Assembly (NCBI RefSeq): GCF_900116135.1
Contig: NZ_FOZX01000002.1
Coordinates: 62,001-126,000 of the forward strand
Source of the DNA: Saccharopolyspora flava
GTDB lineage: Bacteria > Actinomycetota > Actinomycetes > Mycobacteriales > Pseudonocardiaceae
Length of the DNA stretch: 64,000 nucleotides
Direction of reading: 5' to 3'
Numbering within the stretch: the stretch's first letter is position 1; the number at the start of each line of letters is the position of its first letter. This document shows positions 9,603 through 16,912 of the stretch, one piece after another. Below the pieces are notes generated by a model. The model was given only the letters and a program-made list of their open reading frames with translations, did not search any database and had not been told where the DNA came from. The translations under genes and the position numbers were made by a program.

Positions 9603-10901
9603 ATGACGACTGCAAACCGCGACGTGGCGGTTCGCTCCGAACGCCGAGTGATCGGCAACGTCGTGCGAGGATCCATCGGGAACCTCATCGAGTGGTACGA
9701 CTGGTACGCCTACACGGCGTTCAGCGTGTACTTCGCCGCGACGTTCTTCCCCAAGGGCGACTCGACCGCGCAGCTGCTCAACACCGCAGCGGTGTTCGCC
9801 GTGGGATTCCTGATGCGCCCGCTGGGCGGCTGGATGCTGGGCCGCTACGCCGACCGCTTCGGCAGGCGGGCCGCGCTGACCCTGTCGGTGGCGCTGATGG
9901 CGTTCGGCTCGCTGGTCATCGCGCTGACCCCGGGCTACGACTCGATCGGCCTGGCCGCGCCCCTGCTGCTGGTGGCCGCACGATTGCTGCAGGGCATCTC
10001 CGTCGGCGGCGAGTACGCGACCTCGGCCACCTACCTCTCCGAGGTCGCCACCGAGGGCAAGCGCGGCTACTACTCCAGCTTCCAGTACGTGACGCTGGTG
10101 TCCGGGCAGCTGGTCGCGCTCGGCGTGCAGATCGTCCTGCAGCAGTTCCTCGCCGAGGAGCAGATGGACGCCTGGGGCTGGCGCATCCCGTTCGTCATCG
10201 GCGCCGTCGGCGCGCTGGTCGTGCTGTGGCTGCGGCGCGGCATGGACGAGACCGAGAGCTACAAGGCCGCCTCGGAATCCGGTGCCGAGCAGGGCACCAT
10301 CAAGGCGCTGCTGCAGTACCCGAAGGAGTGCCTGCTGGTGGTCGGCCTGACCCTCGGCGGCACGGTGGCGTTCTACACCTACACCACCTACCTGCAGAAG
10401 TACATGGTCAACACCGGGGGCATCGACAAGCCCACGGCCGCCTGGATCAACTTCGTCGCGCTGCTGGTGTTCATGTTCCTGCAGCCGCTGGCGGGCGCGC
10501 TGTCCGACCGGATCGGGCGCCGCAAGCTGCTGCTGTTCTTCGGCGTCACCGGCACGCTGCTGACCGTCCCGCTGATGACGGTGCTGGGCGGCACGCAGAA
10601 CCCGATCGCGGCGTTCCTGCTGATGATGGGCGGTCTGATCATCGTCAGCGGCTACACCTCGATCAACGCGATCGTGAAGGCCGAGCTGTTCCCGTCCAAC
10701 ATCCGCGCGCTGGGCGTCGGCCTGCCCTACGCGCTGACCGTGGCGATCTTCGGCGGCACCTCGGAGTACGTGGCTCTCTGGCTGAAGCAGGCCGGTCTGG
10801 AGAGCGTGTTCTTCTACTACGTCTCCGGCTGCGTGCTGATCTCGCTGCTGGTCTACCTGACGATGCGGGAGACCTCGAAGGATTCCCGGATGCGGAAGTG
10901 A
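9603..10901 (+). CDS. MFS metabolite:H+ symporter (KgtP/ProP-like)
   Basis: 432-residue, twelve-helix major facilitator protein of the metabolite:H+ symporter subfamily that takes up dicarboxylates, citrate, shikimate or osmolytes. Seen: GNLIEWYDWYAYTAFS at the first helix, MRPLGGWMLGRYADRFGRRAAL (motif A) and the equivalent ALSDRIGRRKLLLFFG in the second half. Start ATG 9603 follows TGGAGGCTGAG. The two-component regulator begins 41 bases downstream, so the transporter, its likely regulator and the TAXI binding protein form one locus. A small organic acid is the probable substrate, by inference. Confidence 0.85.
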   Translation: MTTANRDVAVRSERRVIGNVVRGSIGNLIEWYDWYAYTAFSVYFAATFFPKGDSTAQLLNTAAVFAVGFLMRPLGGWMLGRYADRFGRRAALTLSVALMAFGSLVIALTPGYDSIGLAAPLLLVAARLLQGISVGGEYATSATYLSEVATEGKRGYYSSFQYVTLVSGQLVALGVQIVLQQFLAEEQMDAWGWRIPFVIGAVGALVVLWLRRGMDETESYKAASESGAEQGTIKALLQYPKECLLVVGLTLGGTVAFYTYTTYLQKYMVNTGGIDKPTAAWINFVALLVFMFLQPLAGALSDRIGRRKLLLFFGVTGTLLTVPLMTVLGGTQNPIAAFLLMMGGLIIVSGYTSINAIVKAELFPSNIRALGVGLPYALTVAIFGGTSEYVALWLKQAGLESVFFYYVSGCVLISLLVYLTMRETSKDSRMRK

Positions 10902-10942
10902 ACCCCGGCACCGGCCATACTCTCGCTTCGGAGGTGTGGCCG

Positions 10943-11605
10943 GTGCGGGTTCTTCTCGTCGAGGACGACGACGGCGTGGCGAACGCGCTCGTCGACGTCC
11001 TCGACTCGCACGGGCACCGCACCACCCGCGTCGCGCGCGGCGCCGACGCCCTGCTCCAGCACCGCGAGCACGACCTGGTGCTGCTCGACCTGGGCCTGCC
11101 CGACACCGACGGGCTGGAGGTGCTGCGCAAGCTGCGGCGCATCGGCCCGATCCCGGTCGTGGTGCTCACCGCCCGCGGCGAGGAGCGCTCGGTCGTGCGC
11201 GGGCTGCGCTCCGGAGCCGACGACTACCTGGTCAAACCCGTGCGCATGGCCGAGCTGCTGGCCCGCATCGAGGCCGTCGCCCGGCGCGGCAGGCACCTCT
11301 CCCCCGGCTCCGAGTCGGTCGAGGTCGCCGACGTGCGGATCGACCTGCGCACCCGGCGGGTGCAGGTGGCCGGGCAGGAGGTCGAGCTCACGCGCAAGGA
11401 GTTCGACGTGCTGGCGATCCTCGCCTCCGAGGCGGGCACGGCGGTGAGCAGGCAGCGGCTGATGGACGAGGTGTGGGGTGACGCCTACCTGGCGGTGTCG
11501 AGGTCGCTGGACGTGCACATCGCGCAGCTGCGCGCCAAGCTCGGCCGCCCCGACCTGCTGGTGACGATCCGCGGCTTCGGCTACCGGCTGGGCGACGATG
11601 CGTAA
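10943..11605 (+). CDS. OmpR-family response regulator (TctD-like)
   Basis: 220 residues: receiver domain with acidic pocket EDDD (7-10), phospho-Asp49 in LLDLGLPD and Lys near 101 in YLVKPV. This is followed by a winged-helix domain (LTRKEFDVLAIL..RQRLMDEVWG..VSRSLDVHIAQLRAKLG..TIRGFGYRL). I start at the GTG at 10943, eight bases after GGAGG; a GTG at 10934 is in frame but lies inside the Shine-Dalgarno. It overlaps the kinase by 8 bp. Together with the flanking genes it most likely controls organic-acid uptake. Confidence 0.9.
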   Translation: MRVLLVEDDDGVANALVDVLDSHGHRTTRVARGADALLQHREHDLVLLDLGLPDTDGLEVLRKLRRIGPIPVVVLTARGEERSVVRGLRSGADDYLVKPVRMAELLARIEAVARRGRHLSPGSESVEVADVRIDLRTRRVQVAGQEVELTRKEFDVLAILASEAGTAVSRQRLMDEVWGDAYLAVSRSLDVHIAQLRAKLGRPDLLVTIRGFGYRLGDDA

Positions 11606-12944
11606 GCGGCTGCTGCTGGTGCTGCTCACCTTCTCGGTGCTGGCCGTGGCCGGCTTCGCCGCTCCGCTGCTGCGCGCCACCGCCGCCGAGCGCACCCAGC
11701 AGCTGGTGCTGGCCCGCAACGCCGACCTCGACCGCTTCGCCGGGCTCGCCGATCACGCCTTCGGCACCGGCGACGCGACCGTGCTGCGCGCCGAGGCCCG
11801 CCGCTACACCGACCTCTACGGCGAACCGCTGGTCGTCGTCGACGCCTCGCGCGCACCCGTGGTGGAGACCGGTGGGGTGCGCGCGGCCGACGTGGCCGGG
11901 CCGATCGACAAGGCGCTGCGCAACGAGCCCGCCGGGTCGGTGTCGTGGCTGCGGCCCTGGTCGCGGGACGACCTGGTGCGCTACCGGGCCGTCGGCGACG
12001 GGGCGCGGGTGACCGGCGCGGTCGTGCTGGAGGCCTCGGTGCGGCAGGCCACCGCCGACATCGCCGCGCACTGGGCGCTGATCGGCGCGGGCGCGCTGAC
12101 CGCGCTGGTGGTGTGCGGGTTGCTGGCGCTGGTGCTGGCCCGCTGGGTGCTGCGGCCGCTGGCCGACCTGGGCGCCGGGGTGCGGGCGATCAGCGCGGGC
12201 TCGCGCCGCTCCCGCGTCCCGGTCGACGCCGGGCCGCCCGAGCTGCGGGAGCTGGCGGCGTCGTTCAACCGCATGTCGGAGGCGGTGGCCGAGGCCGACG
12301 AGCGGCAGCGGCAGCTGGTCGCCGACGCCTCGCACCAGCTGCGCAACCCGATGGCCGCGCTGCGGCTGCGGGTGGACGCGCTGGAGCGGCGCATCACCCC
12401 CGACGGCGAGCACACCTACCGGTCGGCGGTCGGCGAGGTCGACCGGCTGGAGGCGCTGCTGGACCGGCTGCTGGCGCTGGCCAACGCCGACCAGGCGGCG
12501 GCTTCCGGCGAACCGGGTGACGTGGCCGAGGCCGTCGCCGACCGGGTGCGGGCGTGGCGCCCGGCGGCCGAGGACGCGGGGATCGCGTTGTCGGCGGAGG
12601 AGATCCCGGCCGCCCGGGTCGCGCTGTCCACTGAGGAACTGGCGCAGGTGCTCGACGTGCTGCTGGACAACGCGGTGAAGTACGCGCCCGGCGCGTCGGT
12701 CGAGATCGGTTGGGACGGGCGGACTCTCAGTGTCGCCGACACCGGTCCGGGGTTGTCGGAGGAGGAGATCTCGCTGGCGGCGCAGCGGTTCTGGCGGGCC
12801 GATCAGCACCGGGGCAGCCGCGGCAGCGGGCTCGGGCTGGCCATCGCCGGGCAGCTGCTCGCCGCGCACGGCGGGGCGCTGCGCCTCGCCCGCACCGCGC
12901 CGCACGGCCTCACCGCGCACCTCGACCTGCCGGAGGTGCGCTGA
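11598..12944 (+). CDS. Membrane sensor histidine kinase (TctE-like)
   Basis: 448 residues. TM1 is at about 5-22, an extracytoplasmic sensor of about 130 residues follows, TM2 is at 158-181, then HAMP. Next comes the dimerisation domain with phospho-His246 in DASHQLRNPMAAL, then a HATPase domain with DNAVKYAPG (N box), VADTGPGL (G1) and GSGLGLAIAGQL (G2). The stop codon overlaps the ATG of the TAXI gene (TGATG), so kinase and binding protein are translationally coupled. This supports the idea that the binding protein feeds the sensor. Confidence 0.9.
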   Translation: MRKRLLLVLLTFSVLAVAGFAAPLLRATAAERTQQLVLARNADLDRFAGLADHAFGTGDATVLRAEARRYTDLYGEPLVVVDASRAPVVETGGVRAADVAGPIDKALRNEPAGSVSWLRPWSRDDLVRYRAVGDGARVTGAVVLEASVRQATADIAAHWALIGAGALTALVVCGLLALVLARWVLRPLADLGAGVRAISAGSRRSRVPVDAGPPELRELAASFNRMSEAVAEADERQRQLVADASHQLRNPMAALRLRVDALERRITPDGEHTYRSAVGEVDRLEALLDRLLALANADQAAASGEPGDVAEAVADRVRAWRPAAEDAGIALSAEEIPAARVALSTEELAQVLDVLLDNAVKYAPGASVEIGWDGRTLSVADTGPGLSEEEISLAAQRFWRADQHRGSRGSGLGLAIAGQLLAAHGGALRLARTAPHGLTAHLDLPEVR

Positions 12945-13837
12945 TGCGGCGGCGCGCGTTCCTCGGGCTGGGGCTGCTGGCCGCGTGCGGGCGCGGTGAA
13001 CCGGTGCGCGAGCTGCGCATCGCCTCCGGCGAGCCCGGCGGCTTCTACACCGCGTTCGGCAGGCTGCTCGCCGCCGAGATCGCCGCCGCCGAACCGGACG
13101 TGCACCCGGTGGTGCTGCCCAGCCAGGGCAGCGTGGAGAACCTGGAGATGCTGCGCGACGGCCGGGCCGACCTGGGCATGGTGCTGGCCGACGCCGCGCA
13201 CGCCGCGCTGGCCGGGGAGCTGGGCCCGCCGGTGGACCTGCGCGCCGTGGGCCGGGTGTACGAGAACTACACGCAGCTGGTGGTGCGCGCCGACTCCCCG
13301 GTGCGCGAGCTCGGCGAGCTGCGGTCGGTCTCCATCGGCGCGCCGAGGTCCGGCACGGCGCTGATGGGAGCGCGGCTGTTCGCCGACCGGCCGCAGGTGC
13401 GCACCAAGGCGCTCGAGCTGGTGGCGGCGGTGGAGGCGCTGGAGCAGCGGCGGATCGAGGCGTTCCTGTGGTCGGGCGGCCTGCCGACCCCGCTGCTGAA
13501 GACTCTCGACGACCGCATCGGCATCCGGCTGCTGCCGCTGGACGCGGTCGCGGCGCGCTGCACCCCGGTCTGCGACCAGGTCCCGGTCCCGGCCGGCGCC
13601 TACCGGCACGCGGCGGGAGTCTCGACGATCGGCGTCCCCAACGTCCTCGCCTGCACCCCGCACCTGCCCGACGACCTCGCCGCCGCCGTGGTCCGAGTCC
13701 TGGTCCGCCGAGCGCCGTTCCTGGTCCCCCGGGAGACGGTCGGGACGCAGTTCCTGGACGTCCGCAACCTCATCGGCACCGGAGAAGTCCCCCTCCACCC
13801 GGGAGCCACCACCGCCTACCGCGACCTCCACGGGTGA
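12944..13837 (+). CDS. TAXI-family periplasmic binding lipoprotein
   Basis: 297 residues. The N-terminus MRRRAFLGLGLLAACG is a short lipoprotein signal with the lipobox LAAC. The mature part starts with ELRIASGEPGGFYTAFGRLLA, the TAXI (TRAP-associated extracytoplasmic immunogenic) signature, and SQGSVENLEMLRDGRADLGMVLADAA follows as in TRAP-TAXI receptors for glutamate or other carboxylates. No TRAP membrane subunits (DctQ/DctM type) lie nearby. The only transporter in the locus is the MFS symporter upstream, so the protein may act as an accessory sensor for the coupled kinase. Confidence 0.87.
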   Translation: MRRRAFLGLGLLAACGRGEPVRELRIASGEPGGFYTAFGRLLAAEIAAAEPDVHPVVLPSQGSVENLEMLRDGRADLGMVLADAAHAALAGELGPPVDLRAVGRVYENYTQLVVRADSPVRELGELRSVSIGAPRSGTALMGARLFADRPQVRTKALELVAAVEALEQRRIEAFLWSGGLPTPLLKTLDDRIGIRLLPLDAVAARCTPVCDQVPVPAGAYRHAAGVSTIGVPNVLACTPHLPDDLAAAVVRVLVRRAPFLVPRETVGTQFLDVRNLIGTGEVPLHPGATTAYRDLHG

Positions 13838-13872
13838 GGCCGGGCGCGACGAGCTCGTGCGTCACCAGGGGA

Positions 13873-13936
13873 CAGTTTTAGCCATAATTATCCGGACAAA
13901 AAGGACATTGATCATGGGTGGTTATGGCTAAAACTG
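13873..13936. repeat. Long-armed inverted repeat CAGTTTTAGCCATAA
   Basis: The 15-base arm at 13873-13887 is exactly complementary to 13922-13936, with a 34-base AT-richer loop, between convergent genes (TAXI and DUF2017). It could act as a terminator or be a miniature mobile remnant. The last 12 bases of its right side, TAAAACTGCCCA (13929-13940), recur at 19079-19090 right after the DinG-like gene. Confidence 0.7.
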
Positions 13937-13997
13937 CCCACTGCCGCACGACGCTCGGCCGAGGGTGATCACCTGACCAGAGCTCAATCGAGGGCGG

Positions 13998-14561
13998 TCA
14001 GCCGAGGAGGGCTGTGACGAGGGAGTCCTGGACCCAGGTGAGCCACTGGTAGACGCCGAGGTGCTCGCGGCGGAGGTCGTCCTCCGGGAGCTCGTCGGGC
14101 ATGTCGTCCTCGACGTCGAGCGCCGTGCCCAGGGCGAGGCGGACGTCGTTGAGCGCCGTGAGCCAGCTGTCGGCCTGCTCGCTGGTGAGCTTGACCTTGC
14201 CGCCCATCGGCGGGCAGGTCTCCAGGATCAGCTGCGCCGCACCGGTCTTGGCCTCCAGCAGCTCCGGCTCGTGCAGCGACCGCATCGCCCCCGCGGCGTC
14301 GGTCTCCTCCTCGTCGGTGTCCCCGGTGATCGGGTCGCGCCGGTAGAAGTCCGGCAGCAGCCGCGCGACCACCCGGTCCTCCGGCGGCGTGGACGGGCCG
14401 GTGCGGATGCCGGTCAGCTCCGCGAGCTCATCCTTGGGGGCTTCGTCGGCGCGGGCGGTGAGCATGTCCTTGATCTGCCCGACCAGGCCGCGGATGACGG
14501 CCGCCTCCTGCTGGGAGAGCTCGGCCTGCACGTGACCGTTCTTGCGGGTCCAGCCGTCCAC
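13998..14561 (-). CDS. DUF2017 family protein
   Basis: 187-residue soluble, acidic protein of unknown function that travels with clpS in actinobacteria. Visible features: an N-terminal helical segment (LSQQEAAVIRGLVGQIKDML), the acidic DEEETDAAGAMR segment, and the C-terminal VYQWLTWVQDSLVTALL helix. The GTG start (14561) abuts the clpS stop with no gap, so expression is coupled. By position it matches Rv1332. A role linked to ClpS/ClpCP proteolysis is an inference from gene order only. Confidence 0.8.
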   Translation of the reverse strand: MDGWTRKNGHVQAELSQQEAAVIRGLVGQIKDMLTARADEAPKDELAELTGIRTGPSTPPEDRVVARLLPDFYRRDPITGDTDEEETDAAGAMRSLHEPELLEAKTGAAQLILETCPPMGGKVKLTSEQADSWLTALNDVRLALGTALDVEDDMPDELPEDDLRREHLGVYQWLTWVQDSLVTALLG

Positions 14562-14855
14562 TCACGAATCCTTCTGCATCGTCGCCCACAAGCCGGCGGC
14601 GTGGAGCTTGGCCACGTCGCCCTCGACCTTCTCCTTGGAACCCGAGGACACCACCGCCCTGCCCTTGTGGTGCACGTCCAGCATCAACTTCGTAGCGTGA
14701 TCCCGGGAGTAGCCGAAGATCTTCTGGAGCACGTAGGTCACGTAGGACATGAGGTTGACCGGGTCGTTCCAGACCACGGTCACCCACGGCTTGTCCGCTG
14801 CGCCTTCTGCGTCCTGCTCGAGTTGCGCGCGCTCGATTTCAGCGGGCGAGGTCAT
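14562..14855 (-). CDS. clpS: ATP-dependent Clp protease adaptor ClpS
   Basis: 97-residue N-end-rule adaptor that binds proteins with bulky N-terminal residues and delivers them to ClpC/ClpP. The core [39 protein letters not shown] and [14 protein letters not shown] are almost identical to mycobacterial ClpS. The NDPVNLM loop forms the N-degron pocket. I start at [11 protein letters not shown] 14864, three codons upstream, is an equally good alternative. It is followed directly by the DUF2017 gene and is divergent from pncB. Confidence 0.95.
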   Translation of the reverse strand: MTSPAEIERAQLEQDAEGAADKPWVTVVWNDPVNLMSYVTYVLQKIFGYSRDHATKLMLDVHHKGRAVVSSGSKEKVEGDVAKLHAAGLWATMQKDS

Positions 14856-14970
14856 GCCCCCCATCGTCGCACGACCCCCACACAGCCGTGCCCACCGCAC
14901 GAACAAATCGGGCCATCGGTGACCGACTCACCAGGTGGATCCCCCACACGCACCACGTAATCTCTGGAGC

Positions 14971-16263
14971 ATGAGCTCTAGCACCGCGCTGCTGACCGAC
15001 CACTACGAGCTGACGATGTTGGCCAGCGCCCTGCGCGACGGCACCGCGCACCGCGAGTGCACGTTCGAGGTGTTCACCCGGCGCCTGCCCAACGGCCGCC
15101 GCTACGGCGTGGCCGGCGGCATCGGCCGGGTCCTCGACGCGGTGGAGAACTTCCGCTTCGGCGACGCCGAGATCGCCCAGCTCGCCGAGCACGGCGTGGT
15201 CGACGAGCGAACCCTGGAGTGGCTGCGCGACTACCGGTTCAGCGGCCAGATCGACGGCTACCCCGAGGGCGAGCTGTTCTTCCCGGGCTCCCCGCTGCTG
15301 ACGGTGCGCGGCACGTTCGCCGAGGCCGTCGTGCTGGAGACCGTGGTGCTGTCGATCCTCAACCACGACAGCGCGATCGCCGCCGCGGCCGCCCGCATGG
15401 TCTCGGCCGCCAACGGCCGCCGGATCATCGAGATGGGGTCGCGCCGCACCCACGAGGAGTCTGCGGTCTCGGCCGCCCGCATCGCCTACCTGGCCGGGTT
15501 CTCCGGGACGTCCAACCTGGAGGCCGGGCGCCGCTACGGCATCCCCACCACCGGCACCGCCGCGCACGCGTTCACGCTGCTGCACGACGACGAGCGCTCG
15601 GCGTTCGAGTCGCAGATCGCCGCGCTGGGCACCGACACCACGCTGCTGGTCGACACCTACGACATCAGCCGCGGCATCGACGTGGCGGTGGAGGTCGCCG
15701 GGACGGGCCTGGGCGCGGTGCGCATCGACTCCGGTGACGTGGGCGTGCTGGCCCGCCAGGCCCGCGAGCAGCTCGACTCGCTGGGCGCCACCAACACCCG
15801 CGTGGTGGTCTCCGGCGACCTGGACGAGTACGCGATCGCCTCGCTGCGCGCGGAACCGGTCGACGGCTACGGCGTGGGGACGTCGCTGGTCACGGGCTCG
15901 GGCGCGCCGACGGCGGAGATGGTCTACAAGCTGGTGGAGGTCGAGGGCCGGCCGGTGTTCAAGCGCAGCTCGCACAAGGAGTCGCGCGGGGGCCGCAAGG
16001 CCGCGATCCGCCGCTACAAGGACACCGGCACGGCCGTCGAGGAGGTCGTGCACGTGGTCGGCGCGGGCGCGGAACCCGAGCTGGGGCCGAACGACCGCCG
16101 CCTGCAGATCCCGCTGATCCGCGACGGCAAGCGGGTCGACGACCTGCCGACGCTGGAGGAGGGCCGCGAGCGGCTGCGCCGGGCGCTGGTGTCGCTGCCG
16201 TGGGAGGGCTTGAAGCTGTCCAACGGCGAACCGGCCATCCCGACGGTCTTCCACGAAGCCTGA
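14971..16263 (+). CDS. pncB: Nicotinate phosphoribosyltransferase
   Basis: 430 residues. It converts nicotinate plus PRPP to nicotinate mononucleotide in the Preiss-Handler NAD salvage route. LLTDHYELTMLASAL at the N-terminus, EMGSRRTHEESAVSAARIAYLAGFSGTSN in the middle and VRIDSGDVG with GSGAPTAEMVYKLVEV near the C-terminus are family motifs. Start ATG 14971 follows CTGGAG; an upstream in-frame ATG adds twelve unrelated residues. pncA follows 41 bases downstream, so the two form a nicotinamide salvage pair. Same position as Rv1330c relative to clpS. Confidence 0.95.
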   Translation: MSSSTALLTDHYELTMLASALRDGTAHRECTFEVFTRRLPNGRRYGVAGGIGRVLDAVENFRFGDAEIAQLAEHGVVDERTLEWLRDYRFSGQIDGYPEGELFFPGSPLLTVRGTFAEAVVLETVVLSILNHDSAIAAAAARMVSAANGRRIIEMGSRRTHEESAVSAARIAYLAGFSGTSNLEAGRRYGIPTTGTAAHAFTLLHDDERSAFESQIAALGTDTTLLVDTYDISRGIDVAVEVAGTGLGAVRIDSGDVGVLARQAREQLDSLGATNTRVVVSGDLDEYAIASLRAEPVDGYGVGTSLVTGSGAPTAEMVYKLVEVEGRPVFKRSSHKESRGGRKAAIRRYKDTGTAVEEVVHVVGAGAEPELGPNDRRLQIPLIRDGKRVDDLPTLEEGRERLRRALVSLPWEGLKLSNGEPAIPTVFHEA

Positions 16264-16304
16264 CATTGCGAAAGAATCGGGCGATCCCGCTGGAGGTGAC
16301 CCCG

Positions 16305-16877
16305 ATGAGCAAGGCGCTGATCATCGTCGACGTGCAGAACGACTTCTGCGAGGGCGGTGCGCTCGCCGTCGCGGGAGGGGCCGGGGTCGCCGCGGCGATC
16401 TCGGAGTTCCTCGCGGACTCCGATCACCAGCACGTGGTGGCCACCCGCGACTACCACATCGACCCGGGTGCGCACTTCAGCGATGATCCGGACTTCGTCC
16501 GCTCCTGGCCGCGGCACTGCGTGGCCGGGACGGCGGGCGCGGCGTTCCACCCGGAGCTCGACGTCGCCCCGGTCACGGCGGTGTTCTCCAAGGGCCAGTA
16601 CAGCGACGGCTACTCGGGTTTCGAGGGCGTGGACCGCGCGCACCTGGACCTGCCGACGTGGCTGCGGGACCGGGGCGTGCGCGCGGTCGACGTCGTCGGC
16701 ATCGCCACCGACCACTGCGTGCGCGCCACCGCGCTGGACGCGGTCGCGGCCGGGCTGGACACGACCGTGCACCTGCAACTCACCGCGGGCGTGTCGCGCG
16801 CGACCGTCGGTCAGGCGCTCAAGGAGCTCGACGAGGCCGGTACCACCCTGCTGGGAGAACCGGTCGTGGTCTCCTGA
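16305..16877 (+). CDS. pncA: Nicotinamidase (pyrazinamidase-type)
   Basis: 190-residue amidohydrolase producing nicotinate for PncB. The catalytic triad Asp9, Lys96 and Cys138 is present (IVDVQNDFC, FSKGQY, ATDHCVRATAL). The metal ligands Asp49, His51, His57 and His71 fall at the same positions as in M. tuberculosis PncA. The start ATG 16305 is preceded by TGGAGGTGACCCCG; the longer frame upstream reads through pncB. The next gene starts 35 bases downstream with its own -10 box. Confidence 0.95.
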   Translation: MSKALIIVDVQNDFCEGGALAVAGGAGVAAAISEFLADSDHQHVVATRDYHIDPGAHFSDDPDFVRSWPRHCVAGTAGAAFHPELDVAPVTAVFSKGQYSDGYSGFEGVDRAHLDLPTWLRDRGVRAVDVVGIATDHCVRATALDAVAAGLDTTVHLQLTAGVSRATVGQALKELDEAGTTLLGEPVVVS

Positions 16878-16900
16878 CCGATCCCGTCGGGGGCGGGCGG

Positions 16901-16906
16901 TAGATT
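16901..16906 (+). promoter_or_regulatory. -10 box of a probable leaderless helicase transcript
   Basis: TAGATT lies six bases before the GTG at 16913, and there is no Shine-Dalgarno. This is the same geometry as upstream of the peroxiredoxin gene. Position of the transcript start is inferred. Confidence 0.4.
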
Positions 16907-16912
16907 CGCCGG

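Noticed and set aside
9692-10930. Large Arg-rich frame through the MFS gene
   Set aside because: It is the third frame of the MFS gene; only its last part, from GTG 10943, is the response regulator.
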